Source: Toxonevra muliebris (taxonomy: Eukaryota > Arthropoda > Insecta > Diptera > Pallopteridae). Taken from it: DNA of 64,000 nt. Positions 11,540 through 22,639 of this stretch are shown in pieces. The DNA lies in contig OY829329.1 in NCBI GenBank assembly GCA_963691655.1, forward strand, positions 68,712,822 through 68,776,821. The letters run 5' to 3'. Every line of letters begins with the position of its first letter. Position 1 is the first letter of the stretch. Made by a program: the position numbers and the translations under genes. A model generated the notes under the pieces. That model had not been told where the DNA came from and made no database searches. It was given only the letters and a program-made list of their open reading frames with translations.

Positions 11540-12439
11540 GTCGTGTTGAAAATTCAACAAACTTTTTATTGAAATGAATAGAAACTTCTGTGGTTTTTTC
11601 AAAATAAAAATTATTTTTTTCGGAGTACTTTTTCAAAACTGTTTCAGTTTATTCAGTTTCATAACTATCAAACACAAAGTCTTATCGATGACTTTTCGAT
11701 TCAAATTTAAGATTAAATTCCTGGCCAGCTAACGTCACCAAAGTCCAGGAGTTTCGCTCTTTCACAGAGAATCTGTCGAATTCTTGCGGGCCACAGTGGG
11801 ATGGATGCCGAAACTAGGTGGACATTACTGATCTGATGACTTTTAAAAATGAAATTGCTGTCCATATGTTTTATGAAGTGCCGATTTCGATTTTAATATT
11901 AAGTTTTTTGTAGGGCTCATATTTGGGGTCCCAGTGGTTTTCAATACTGGGCTTTAAGTAATAATAATAGAGCAATCTCACAGATTTACACAGAGAATGT
12001 TAAGTCAAAAACATAACTTTTAGAGTCCCAGAGATGTCTATTGGGGGGTCTTGAACAGTAAACGCGTTGAGCAATCTTAATTATATTTGGCATGATAAAT
12101 TTTTAGCCAAGAACTAAACTATTTGTTTATAAATTTTTTAAAATTTTTAGACTGCCACGTCTACTTGATTTTTTGAATTATCAAAATTTCCGTTTATCAT
12201 AAATTTATGGTTGAAATTTTTTAATTTTACATTTTCAACCGAAAATCGATTCCACTCCTGCACATAAAAGTACAGTAATCCCTAGATAATTGCGTCTACC
12301 AAAATTATAAATAAAGACAAACTATTATCACAGTTAGTGTTGCTTCTTTCGCTATTGTTCCTCTCACTGCCAACATCGCCGCAACTTCCAGACATTTCCA
12401 CTAAAAAAGCAATAACTTCTTGAGGCAACTCAGCTATTT
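11540..12439. other. 5' flank of fumarase and AT-rich spacer
   Basis: Would hold the fumarase promoter and 5' UTR (11540 to about 11700). No TATA box or initiator could be assigned with confidence. Nothing recognisable beyond it. Confidence 0.4.
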
Positions 12440-13610
12440 AACCTAGAGGGAAATCGCACGATCTTGGCGGCCATTCACATCGCCTCTTCTGGAAATAACG
12501 CTTTCTGGGAATTTTTTTCGCAACAACTCTAATGTAACGCCCGCTGTCTTGTTGGAACCATACTTTGTCCAGGTCCATATCATCCAATTGAGGCCACTAA
12601 ATGTCAGATATAATTGCGCGGTACGGTTCGTCATTGACAGTCACAAGCTGGCCATTCTCGTTTCGGAAAATGTATGACCCAATGACGCCGCCTGACCAAA
12701 ATCCACACCAAACATTAAGTTTCACCGGATACACTGAACACTCTTGATACTGCTGTTGATTACTCTCTGCCCAAATGCTGCAATTTTACTTGGTCACGAA
12801 GCCGTTCAACTAAAAATGTATTTCATCACTGAAGAAGACTTTTTCGCCAAAATTTGGATCCACTTTTAGCGGCTCCAGAGCCCAATCAGCAAACGTGTGA
12901 CGACCTTGGTGGTTAGCGGGCTTCAGTTTCTGTATCAATTGAATCTAATATGACAAGCTGAGAGGAAAAGCGGGCTAAAATTTATATAAGAGCAAAAGTG
13001 AAATAATTTAGAGTGTCAGTGCAAGAATGGCATAAGTAATACGGTTTAGAGTGAAAATGAAACGCCTTAACAGTAAGAGCAAAAATGGAATAACAATTCT
13101 TTCAGAGCAAGAACAGCAAAGTTTTTATTCCGTTTTCGCTCTGAACATATTTCGTTTCACTTTTGCTCTGAACATATTTCGTTTTGTTTATGCTCTTAAG
13201 TAAAATTATTCCACTTTTTTCTGAACGTAGAAGTTATACCACTTTTCCTCTCAGCCTCTCATATGTATGCATGTCCAAGTCTTTTCGTAAAATTAGCTAA
13301 GTTGGGGTCTCAGAAAGGCCAACTTTCAGCCACAGCGGCAATATTCTCGCTTGATTGCGCGATTCGGCATCGTACAGAGACTGTTCGATCAGTAATCGAG
13401 CCGTTTTGCTCAAATTTCGCGATAATCTGTTCAATTGATGGCCGATCAGTTGGACGATCATTTCGGTTGTAAATATTTCGTCCCTCGTGAAAAGTATAGC
13501 AAACAGAACACGAATTTTTATAATAAATTTCGACAGGTTGTTCAATGGTGTGGCGCTCCATTGAAAGGTCGAAGAATGACAGTGCTGCCATCGGAGACGT
13601 CAAAGCAATA
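12440..13610 (-). pseudogene. Mariner-type transposase relic, split by an insertion
   Basis: Minus-strand order N to C: start region MERHTIEQ-VEIYYKNS near 13500-13555, DRPTDRPSIEQIIAKFEQNG near 13400-13460, SSENIAAVAES near 13310-13350, then (after the 308-bp insertion) IQLIQKLKPANHQ near 12905-12945, the first catalytic block FFSDEIHF near 12815-12840, VWCGFWSGGVIGSY near 12680-12720, and the second catalytic region near 12545-12580 ending in VISRRGDVN. The third Asp region (WPPRSCD) is near 12455-12475, after which the match ends. Frameshifts and stops make it non-functional. Domain order is that of mariner DD34D transposases (family knowledge). Confidence 0.8.
12953..13260. mobile_element. 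308-bp inverted-repeat element (MITE-like) inside mariner
   Basis: Bounded by the direct repeat ATATG (12948-12952 and 13261-13265). Near the ends lie inverted copies of GCTGAGAGGAAAAG (12957-12970; complement near 13242-13255), and internally GAGCAAAAGTGAAAT pairs with a complement near 13157-13170. Excision of the element plus one ATATG joins the mariner reading frame through the block TY-IQLIQKLKP, with one in-frame stop. No coding capacity; superfamily unknown. Confidence 0.75.
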
Positions 13611-13652
13611 AGCTAGCAAAGTTCATTTATTTTAACGGTATCACGGATAAAT

Positions 13653-13959
13653 GGTTAGGTTAGGGTGGCTGTCGAGAGATACACTAAGGCTTGAACGGCC
13701 CATTGTGATATCACATAGTTGGACCTACAGTTTAACACCGATTCCGAACGGGCGTTTGGTAATTTTTTATCAGCTCGGTGGTTTTGCCATTACCAACCAA
13801 GGTGTGCATTTGTACGCATTCTTATAATTCTCATATACTTCATATATTGATAGTGAATATAAGAAGGTTATGAGAATTAAACACCAGACGAGGACGAGAA
13901 TTGAACCCGAACCTTCCGGATGAAAGTCTAGTGCACTACCCACTAGACTATCAAGGTCG
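13653..13959 (-). mobile_element. tRNA-Glu-derived SINE with LINE-like 3' tail
   Basis: The minus strand begins at 13959 with a tRNA-like head. It has an A box (TAGTCTAGTGGGTAG), the sequence CTTTCATCCGGAAGG resembling the anticodon arm of tRNA-Glu(TTC), and a B box GGTTCAATTC. The 3' part contains TATCACAATGGGCC and ends CCCTAACCTAACC, matching the 3' end of the LINE at 7586-7850. Direct repeats TCACGGATAAAT (13641-13652) and TCACGGACAAAT (13960-13971), 11 of 12 identical, flank it. It is therefore a retroposed SINE rather than a tRNA gene; the anticodon stem does not pair. Confidence 0.85.
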
Positions 13960-13971
13960 TCACGGACAAAT

Positions 13972-15962
13972 ATATATGTCAACATTCACATTTAGGAGAA
14001 ACTAGTAGGCACTGAAAAGATTCGATTGGAATTCGGTTAAAATATTGTTGGAACTTGATTTATGTGGTTCTTTCAGAGAGAAAAGCGGTACAGTCTCCCT
14101 AGGTACAGTCTCACATCTTATTGTATTGAAGCTGAATTTCAAATAAATACTCTAAACCAGTGTGGGGCAATCTTGATTTGCCTATTCACATTCGTTGCCT
14201 ACGCAATACTGTCACACGTACACTATAAGCTACTTCGTGTAGCCTATGAACAATTTGTGAACAAAGGCATTCGGCTGAAGTGTGATTGCAATCTTGTCAT
14301 GTCAGTTGACATTAATGAGTACATGAGTAGAAACTTAGAGGATTTTTCAGTAACTTTGACAAAATGATGTCTCACAGTGAATATTGTTGTCTTGCTCTTA
14401 CAAAACTACTTTTAATTACACTTGCCATAAGAAAAAGCAAGATAGCATTTCATTTACAGTGTAAAAATCAGCAGAGCGCTGTCGCTCTCTCAGATACACA
14501 CATAAGCATGCATGTTCATGTATTTTTTTACCCGCCACATCTGAGTACGTGTCAGCAAAATTTGAAGCATATTGGATGCACTTTTTTTTGGACGATATGT
14601 TCAGCTAAAATCATCATCTATTCCACTGTGCTGCGGCCCTAACACCAAAGTTCTATCAACTTCATTGGGCAGATTCTCCCTTTCCCTCTCTCTCATCGAG
14701 AATCTTAAGAATGCATGCTGATGATTTTATTTTTCATAAATATACCGAAGTTTTTGACACACCTTACACATATCTACATTTATGTAAATATATGCAAATG
14801 TACATATGTACATAAATTTCTTATTATTATACAACAAAAACAATCAAAGCAATAAACTTTTAATGTTGATACTAAATGAATCAATCAACAATCTGAAATT
14901 ATGTACAGAAAGCTAAAAGAAGATTTAAAAAAATAATAAAGTAATTATATTCCTTTAATGTTAAACAATTTTGAAAGCGACCGAAAGATCGAAGCACCCA
15001 AAAACGCCGTAATTTATGCAACAAACTCCATGCATAAATGGTGCACACATAAAATTTTACAACTTTATATTTGCATAATAACAGCACAAGCGTGTGTGCG
15101 CCGTCGCGCGAACATATCGTAATAATAATAACAACAACAACATCAACCACAAATTGTTAGTTATTAGCTGTTGTTGTTGTCGTTGTTGTTGTTTGAGGTT
15201 TAACTTTAAATCGAAGCAATTCAATGAATAAGAATGCAAATAAAAAGCAACAAAAACAAAGTTGCCAACATAAAAGTATGCAATAAAAATCAAAAAACCA
15301 AAAAAAAAACAAAACAAAAAAAAATGAACGTAACACAAAACAACCAAAAAAATGAGCATGTGAGTGTAATAAATCTTGATTTGTGTGCGTTCATCACGTT
15401 CTTCTGCTTCTTCTTCTGCGTCTTCCTCATCGTTTTCCTCGTGATGCTATACTTAACTTTATGATGGCAAACAAACAATTTGTCCGCCAAAAACGTAAAA
15501 TAAAGTAAGTAGAAAAAAAAAGGTTGACGGTGCAACAGTTGCAATAACAACAACAACAACATAGCACGAGCTTTTAAACTCAAGCTACAGTTTCAGCACG
15601 ATCGGCACGGTGCTGCGGCGCTGACAAATCGTTGAAATTTTGTGACAAATTTATGATTGCTTTGTGTTGATTTTGTGATGATTGCAGTCGCATAATTCTC
15701 TTCCTACCTCCCTCTCTTCTCTTTTCCTCTGAATGTTGCATTTTTTTTTATTCTTGCTATTAGTTGATGCGCCTTTGTTAACACAGTGCAGCAAGGACTC
15801 AAATTTTCCAAATGTTTTAGTGTAATTTATGTATAGGCGCTGATTATGAATCTGAAGTTCGTTTTTTTCCATCACATCTGGTGCTAAAGTCGGAACATTT
15901 GGCGTCTTCAAGGTGTGAAGAAAAAATACTTTGCTTAATATGGTAGATACGAAGTTTATGTC
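13972..15962. other. Unassigned DNA with CAA/GTT runs
   Basis: Several plus-strand frames at 14062-14642 are open but show no domain. CAA/GTT runs occur near 15130-15190 and 15547-15560. No TE protein motif was recognised. Confidence 0.4.
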
Positions 15963-15966
15963 TTAA

Positions 15967-16870
15967 CCCCTTCACTGTGACTGACGTCTAGTGAGGCAGC
16001 ATCTAAACAATTATAACTTTACCTAATATGATATAAGAGTCAATAGGTATTTGATGGTTTTTGGGGTCACTGAATCCGGATTTGTAGGTGAAATCGGAAA
16101 ATTCAAAATGGCGGCTTCAAAATGGTGACCAAAAAAGTTTAAAAGCTAACGAATCTGGCTGAAAAATTTGACTACGGAGTTTTTGAGGTCGGCAAATCCG
16201 AATATTCGGTCAAAATTTAAAAATTCAAAATGGCGGCTTCAAAATGGCGACCAAAAAACTTTAAATTTAACAAATCTGGCTGAATATCGTATGCTTACAA
16301 AACAGTTTCTGGGGTCGCTGAATCTGAATCTGCAGTCAGAAATGAGAAAATTTAAAATGACGGCTTCAAAATGGCGACCAAAAACATTTAAATTTAACGA
16401 ATCTGGCTGAATATGCTTACAAAACAGTTTCTGGGGTCGCTGAATCCAAATCTGTAATTGAAATCAGAAAATTCAAAATGGCGGCTTCAAAATGGCGACT
16501 AAAAAATTTTAAATTTAACGAATCTAGCGGAAAATACGTATTCGGAAGTTTTTGGGGCCGCTGAATTCGAATATTTGGTCAAAATTTAAGAATTCAAAAT
16601 GGCGACCGAAAAATTTTAGATTTACCAAATTTGGCTTAAAATCCTTACTCTAGGGTTATTTGGTCAAGATTTAAAAATTCAAAATAGTGACTTCAAAATC
16701 GGAACCGAAAAAATTCAAAAGTTAGGAAATTTTATTGAAAATGTTTACTGGGAGGTTTTTAGGGTCGCTGAGTGTAAATCCTGACGATTTTGACAAAAGA
16801 TTTGGAAAAACTAAAATCGGATAATACCATGTCTCTTCAGACTTTTTTTAAGCACTGCACTGTTAACGGG
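15967..16870. mobile_element. Non-autonomous piggyBac-like element (TTAA target), 904 bp
   Basis: Flanked by TTAA at 15963-15966 and 16871-16874. The inverted ends are CCCCTTCACTGTG (left) and CCCGTTAACAGTG (right, reverse complement). TTAA duplication and ends starting CCC are the known signature of piggyBac-type elements. Most of the interior is a tandem array (16060-16760). No transposase frame. Confidence 0.75.
16060..16760. repeat. Tandem array, unit about 120 bp, inside the TTAA element
   Basis: Six diverged units, each with AAATTCAAAATGGCGGCTTC, AAAATGGCGACCAAAAA, TTTAAATTTAACGAATCTGG and TTTTTGGGGTCGCTGAATC. Core positions are near 16105, 16226, 16355, 16476, 16596 and 16680. Confidence 0.85.
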
Positions 16871-16874
16871 TTAA

Positions 16875-18145
16875 GCAAAGTGGTTCCGCGCAATATGATA
16901 AGAAATTTTTGTAATGACACCTTTCTTTTATCCTTGAATTCTCCTCTCCAAATCGGAGTTTTGTATACCCATTTTTCAAAAATACCCAATGGAAAAAAAT
17001 CGTTCTGAATACTATCATACTATCTTCGAGGAAAATGCTCCTTTTTAAAAATTAGGGTGGGTTCTTGAACATCAGATTCCTCTCCGAGTAACATATTTCC
17101 CACAATCATTAAAAAAAGGAATTTTACGCATTTCATCCCAGTTCACGATCTGGCGCAAACGATCTGGCATCATTGCAAATGCAAATTTGTATTACATATA
17201 TTTGCTGTTGTGATAATAGAAACAACTTGCATTTGCAATGTTGCAAGACCATTTGCAACAGATTACCCCAAAACCGTCGGAAAATTTGAGAACTAAAACA
17301 AAAGTTAAAGTTTTGTAGGACTGTGTAATCATAAGTTGTTTTTTTCTATTTTTTTTTTATTTATTTTTTTTTTGAAAAGCTAATAATTTGTATAATATTG
17401 TTGTTTTTGTTGTTGTTAGAAAACATTCACCAGCGTCGAGAAACAATTTGCATTTCAAATGCGCACAAGTTAAAGATGCGTCCTCAATGAAATTGCCGTT
17501 GTTGTTGCTGTTTTTCTGCGCATCCGCATCGTCATCAGTCACCATTGAGTATATTGAAAGTATTAAAATTTAGTATTGGTTGCTTGGTTTTCCCTTGCCA
17601 CATACAAATCTATCTACATACTTGTACCTACTCGTGTCTAGCTGAATATGGCAGGCATCTCCTCTGCAGTTTAGTGTAGTTTCCTTATTTGGAGCTCATG
17701 TTTTGCTATTGCCAAATGAAGCAAAGTTACAAATTTGTCACTCAAAATAAGTGATTACAGTTTTTTAGAGAATTATGCAAATATGGCATTTCTAATTTAT
17801 GTTGTTTTTGTTTTGCCTATGAAGTTAGACATTTACATCTATTGCCAATTCAAAAATTAAAAAAAAAATATATATATATATTTGTGATACTTTGAGATCG
17901 ATAGTGATCTGCAGTGATCGATAGTAAGCATAATGACTCGGTGTTTATTACCCTCGATTGGTAAAAACTTGAGAGCCTTTTTCTTTATGTTCAGGAGAAA
18001 ATAACTTCTATGTCGCTACTTCTGTCTTGATATAGATAGAAGTAGATTAGCATCACTTCGACAGAGATATGTAGTCAGCGCGTCTCTTAGTTTAATGGGT
18101 TTCATATGTTGAAGTTTTATTTTCCTTGTAAAGTCTATACGTGAG
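16875..18145. other. No recognisable gene
   Basis: AT-rich; the CATTTGCAAA-rich patch at 17170-17260 is imperfectly palindromic. No domain in any frame. Confidence 0.4.
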
Positions 18146-18656
18146 GATAGGTTAAGTTGTTGGGGCTGTTCATAAAGGGAAATAAGCACACTGAGATTTT
18201 TTGGTTCATTGTAATACCCTATGAGGCGAGTAGTTACCTCTTAATCTCACCTACGTGTGAAGTTAACATTGCAGAGAGTATCTTCGTACTTTTCTCTTGT
18301 CATAATGAAAATGTCTTCAGCATAACCTTGACAGGTTAGCATTGTGAGGAGTTCATCCTTAATAGACTGCCAGGCTCCACAGAAGAAGTGATAATATCCC
18401 CCCTTGTGGATAGCCCTTAGTAGTTTAAAGTCTGATTATGTTTACACCCGCTTTTATCTCCCCTGTCCTCGCTCTAAACTTTGAGCTTATCTATCGGGAC
18501 AGTGTCGGTTCTATTCTTTTCATATCCAGACCTCTCTAGATAGCCTCGTACAAGATATTGTCAAAAGCCCCTTCAATGCTCACGAAAGCGCAAATCACTG
18601 TTTCTTTACTGTCTAGAGCGCATTGAATAAAACTCGTCAGCTGATATAAAGCAGTT
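18146..18656 (-). mobile_element. LINE (LOA/R1-like), 3' portion of the interrupted host element
   Basis: Minus strand: LYQLTSFIQCALDSKET leads into AFVSIEGAFDNILYEAI (18540-18600), reverse transcriptase motif A. After a deletion comes GYAEDIFIMTREKYEDTL near 18265-18330, a decayed motif C of the GYADDI type. The 3' UTR has TATTACAATGAACC and ends in AACTTAACCTATC at 18146. The 5' part of the same element is at 20695-21185, with jockey-like DNA between. Confidence 0.75.
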
Positions 18657-19412
18657 ACTATTGTTGTTGTAATTATAGTGACTGTGGAACATGTTTCATT
18701 TGAAAGAAAATAGAAAGAGGACAAGCCGAAAACTTAGATTGGTCAACCTAAGTTCAGTCAAAGGAGGTTAGCGACCGTTACCAGTTCCGTTCACACTGAT
18801 AACGGTGTGTGAGCGTTAGGATCACCCGTTTGTGGTGTTTCCGCACTTTGGACATGCATTGACTATGCCAAGATTAGCCACCGAGAGATAGTAGTTCAGA
18901 GCTCTGGACACTCCCGAGCGAAGCTGTGAGAGTGCAGCTCGTGTGTTTCTTAGCAGTGAGCGCTCAGAACTGCAGATAGGGTGGGAGGTACCGTTTAGGA
19001 CGTGATTGAGTCTACTGTTATCTATTGCGTTCTGGACGGAGTGGATGTGAATGTCTCTCAGGGCATTTTTACATTTTTAAGCTCCAGGGTTGTTTGTGGT
19101 GTTGTAAAAAGTCTTGGACGAATTCACGAATTTTCGGAAGTTCATCACGAAGGTCGTAACGAACTGCTCGGTGGGGAGGAGGATCATGTATGTATGTCTA
19201 ACCCAGATAATCCACACAGTGACAGTTTGTCGCCGGGTAAGCAGCTCGCAGTGTGCTTTCACTGGTATGACCTCTGTCGCTCTGTGTAGATGATTCGGAT
19301 GGGTGAGTCATAAGGTGACAACCGTAAAGCAGAGTTTTGTGCTGCCTGTAAGTTTCGCCATTGCGTCTAACTAATACAGGGGGTCCAGACAGGAGCAGCT
19401 TAATTTAGTACT
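18657..19412 (-). mobile_element. Jockey-like LINE, 5'-truncated copy (second unit)
   Basis: Starts within ORF2 at LN-AAPVWTPCISD (about 19395). It continues through DLRNELRNFREFV-type sequence (about 19150), DIHIHSVQNAIDNSRLNHVLN (about 19030) and RNTRAALSQLRSG (about 18950), and a Cys-rich end with CPKCG near 18855. It ends with CAACAACAATA-type tail at 18657. Multiple stops. Homologous to the insertion at 31408-31916. Confidence 0.7.
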
Positions 19413-20694
19413 AGGCGACCTATGTTGTAGCCACTTGTTTTTCAGTATGAGTCACTCGTAAATGGTAATTTTTAGTGTTCGTCCGGTTCAGTCAGGTCGA
19501 GACTCAAGAACGGGGCAGTGTCAATAGGAGTAGTCTACAGTGATAGAAGAGTCAGGTTAGTAGATCTTAGTGGGCAGCAGAAAACGTGCGCCGTGTCATT
19601 CGGGGATTACCCGCAATCTGGGCACACACTAGCGATGTCTTCGTCAATCCTGACCAATATAGCAGTTTAGGCAGCTGTTCCACCCAAATCTGAGTTGTGC
19701 TAGTGTGCATTTCGCTCATCATCAGTAACTGGTGGCGGCCTACCGTTCAGGACGAAATTGGGCTTGTGATTTGTAGTTGATGAGAGAACAGCTTCTGAGT
19801 GAAGTTGTTTGAGGGAGGGTGTATATGCTGCAGAATCGAGTGGTTGTTGGTTGGTGAATCTGTTAATGCTTATGGGTAATGTTCCTGCGTATGGCTCTGT
19901 GTGTTGTATCTTTTGAGATCAATTCTCTGTTCGAATGGTCAACAGTGTGGCAGGTTAGGAAAAACTGCTTGCTGAGGAGCTCATTATGCTCCCTAACCTT
20001 CAACATTTTTGACTCTACTCATCCGACATAAGGTGGCACAGTGCCGCATTCTGGTAAACTTGTTGTCCTTCCTCCATTGTGTGTTGTATGAGATTGCATG
20101 AAACCATACCGGGGCAGCGTAGTAAGCAACAGATCTCTCTCCTCGCCTTGTACCTTGTAATAATTGTCTCTTTTCCTTGCCCCAATTGCTGCCGGCCAAC
20201 GTTTTCAGGACGTTGTTTCTTTCCTTTAGTCGGTTTGCAGGTTCGTCACGTGCGTCGCGAAAGTGAGGACACCATCGAAGGTAATCCCGATAATTTTTGG
20301 GTATCTTACCATTGGAATCCTCTTACCTTCGACGTGTATGTCGAGCATCGTCCTTACTTCCTTCGTCCAGGAGACGAAAAGTGTGGCGGAAGACTTCTCT
20401 GGTGAGAGTTGCAGGTTTTGGCTGTTGAAGAAGGTGACCACCAACTTCAGATAACTGTTGATGTTGTTGCATAGCGTAGTGATGTTGTTGCCAGTTGCGA
20501 GTATGGGGCAGTCGTCCGCATAGGATTCCAGTATGACGTTTCCTGGAGATATAGGCAGTTGGGCAGTATAATGATTGAAAAGGACCGGGGACGGCAGACT
20601 TCTTTGTCGTACGTCCCGCTTTACGCGTCTGTACTTCGATTTGGCGCCTCGGAATTCAAAATATAATTGCCGTCCGCTCGGGGTAGTTCGCCTG
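19413..20694 (-). mobile_element. Jockey-like LINE, 5'-truncated copy (first unit), reverse transcriptase
   Basis: Minus strand begins inside reverse transcriptase with GRQLYFEFRGAKSKYRRVK (about 20625-20680). It then has LPSPVLFNHYTAQLP (about 20550-20590), the catalytic ESYADDCPILATGNNI (20465-20530), LSPEKSSATLFVSWTKEV (about 20350-20410) and the thumb block PKIIGITFD (about 20285). Further on lie AGSNWGKEK (about 20190), AAPVW (about 20110) and NGRPPPVTDDERE (about 19710). A 3' end of the type GTGGCTACAAC is at about 19422. The YADD box is intact, but the frame is broken elsewhere. These blocks are characteristic of jockey-clade ORF2. Confidence 0.8.
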
Positions 20695-21185
20695 AAGCAG
20701 TTTCTTTGCATCTGCCTGCTGGCATGAATGTAAGGGCGTCCTTTACCTTCTCCATTGTTTTGAGGAAGAATGAAGGAGGTTAAGCTTATTGGCTTGAAAG
20801 ATTTTTGGTCAGTATAATCTTTCTTCTCTATCTTTGATATAAACATAACTAGGACTCTTCCCCAAATTCCTAGAATGAATCCTGTAGCTCGACTACTCAT
20901 TGATAATTTCGTCAGGTGCGGGAGAATTTCCTCTTTCCCTTTCTGTAGGAGAAGAGGTGCACCCAGCGATTTATATGGCTGAAAAGGGCTAATAGCTCAG
21001 GCCAGACAGGCTACCGAGTAAATGCTCGTGGTTATCTTCCAGTCTCCTAGGTTTGTTCTATACAATTCTGAGGTGATCCTTTCACCCGCAGCCTTTGCTC
21101 CGGGAAAGTGCAATCTGAGAAGAGTAAAGGTTCTTTGTTGTTCATTGATGGTGTAGCTTTCATCTGGAAGTTTTATTGCCATCAC
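20695..21185 (-). mobile_element. LINE (LOA/R1-like), 5' portion of the interrupted host element
   Basis: Minus strand: LRLHFPGAKAAGE (about 21085-21130), then ILPHLTKLSMSSRATGFILG and IWGRVLVMFISKIEKKDYTD (20810-20900), KSFKPISLTSFIL (about 20770-20805), and TMEKVKDALTF-MPAGRCKETA up to 20695. These are the fingers and motifs 0-2 of a LINE reverse transcriptase. The frame continues exactly into LYQLTSFIQ at 18656 once the jockey-like block is removed. Confidence 0.75.
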
Positions 21186-21190
21186 ATTTG

Positions 21191-22616
21191 GTCACATTTG
21201 TGTGAATAAATTAAATTGAATGCATCTGTAATTATTAGTAGAACCCAAAATAAATTATGCTAATTAACATATAATTATTAAGTATAATTGAAGATTATTG
21301 AATAATCTGCTTATAACTTCTTCTTGCTTCTTCTTTGTGAAAATAAAAGGATTAAAAGATTTTAATTCAAAGCTTCAAGTGTTTAACTTCAAAACTTTTG
21401 AGTGGCATAAAGAACTAGAGGCAGCAATTGTACACATAAATACTTCCTGGCTTTTTAGAAGCACATAGAAAACATTGCAGCGTTAATTACAACAAGTTCA
21501 AACTAAAAACTGACCAAAACCAGCAGTAGCAACAACAAACATTTGCTTAGCAAATAAACTCAAGAGGTTTCAACTTCTTGACGCTCGACCAAAACTAATA
21601 AAATTAGATGCGCTTACACTCTGACAGCGCAGAGCAATAGCTGCTGGGGCTACTTATCTTAAAGAGGCTAAAACAATTTGCCAATTGCTTGCTGCAGCCA
21701 ATGCATTTTTTTTCTATGTCTAGCATTCTGCTTTTTTCTTTTCAAAAAAATAGATAAAAAAAAAATAAAACTGATAATGCTGACGAGCATCGGTAAGCAG
21801 CTGCTATGTGCGCGTGCGCGCGCTCGTTCGCTTTTGAGCTCATTGTGTCGATCGATCGTGCGATGGTGACGCGTTGAGCAGAAGAGTGAGCAAGTGCAGC
21901 GGCGGATTAATTAAATTTGATAATTAAGCTAACGATGAAGACGGTGATGCTGAAGTGCGAGTGCGCATTTGCGCGCTAGAAAACAAATAAACGTTGATTT
22001 TTGTTGTTGATCATTGCAGCAACAATAACAGATAAAATCATCACCAGCAGCAACAGCATCAGCAAATTCTCACTTTGAGGCAAATGCAGCAATATATTGG
22101 AAGTTTGTTTGTTTGTTTGCGTTGGTTGCGCTGCGCACACATTAAACCAAATGCTACCAACAGCAACAGCAGCACTTGATTTAAACCAATAAGCAATTTT
22201 AATTTTAAAAAGAAAAACAAACAAACAAACAATCAAAAAACTTTGCAATAGATTTAATGCATTTCTGTGATTCGTTGTTGCGCGAACAAAATTAATGTGA
22301 ATCGCTCTATAAATTTGTCAGCAATTAAGCGCAGTCGCAGCACCATCGCTGTGCTGATGTTGTGCTAGAAGAAAAGCATGAACAAAAATGTTAATCAACA
22401 ACATTTTCATCAATACCTCGAGTACTTACGAGTGTAATGCATTGCAAAAAAAAAAAAAAAAAAAAGATTTGCCATCGCAAATTTTAGTTAAGCGTTTATT
22501 TTATACTTTCTTTGCGTGTTTACAGCACACTAAATGATGTCAAATTAAATTCACAATCGCAATCACAGTGGCGCGCTGGTGCGCTGGTGATATTGATGAT
22601 ATTTTATGGTAACGGG
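21191..22616. other. Transposon-poor stretch without identified gene
   Basis: No TE motif. GC-richer around 21800-21970 (GCGCGTGCGCGCG, CGATCGATCG). CAG/CAA runs at 22010-22060 and 22150-22175. It could hold regulatory DNA or an untranslated exon, but nothing in the sequence proves it. Confidence 0.4.
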
Positions 22617-22636
22617 GGTCGGTCGGTCGGTCGGTC
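22617..22636. repeat. (GGTC)n microsatellite
   Basis: Five tandem GGTC units. Confidence 0.9.
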
Positions 22637-22639
22637 TAC

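Noticed and set aside
11540..11602. Longer fumarase reading frame starting at 11602
   Set aside because: The codon at 11600-11602 is TTG, not ATG; the first in-frame ATG is 11537-11539 and is followed by a good mitochondrial presequence.
13880..13959. A functional tRNA-Glu gene
   Set aside because: The anticodon stem does not pair, and the sequence continues into a LINE-like tail with flanking target duplications, so it is the head of a SINE.
16060..16760. CRISPR array
   Set aside because: Whole units are diverged tandem copies without constant repeats and unique spacers, and the genome is an insect.
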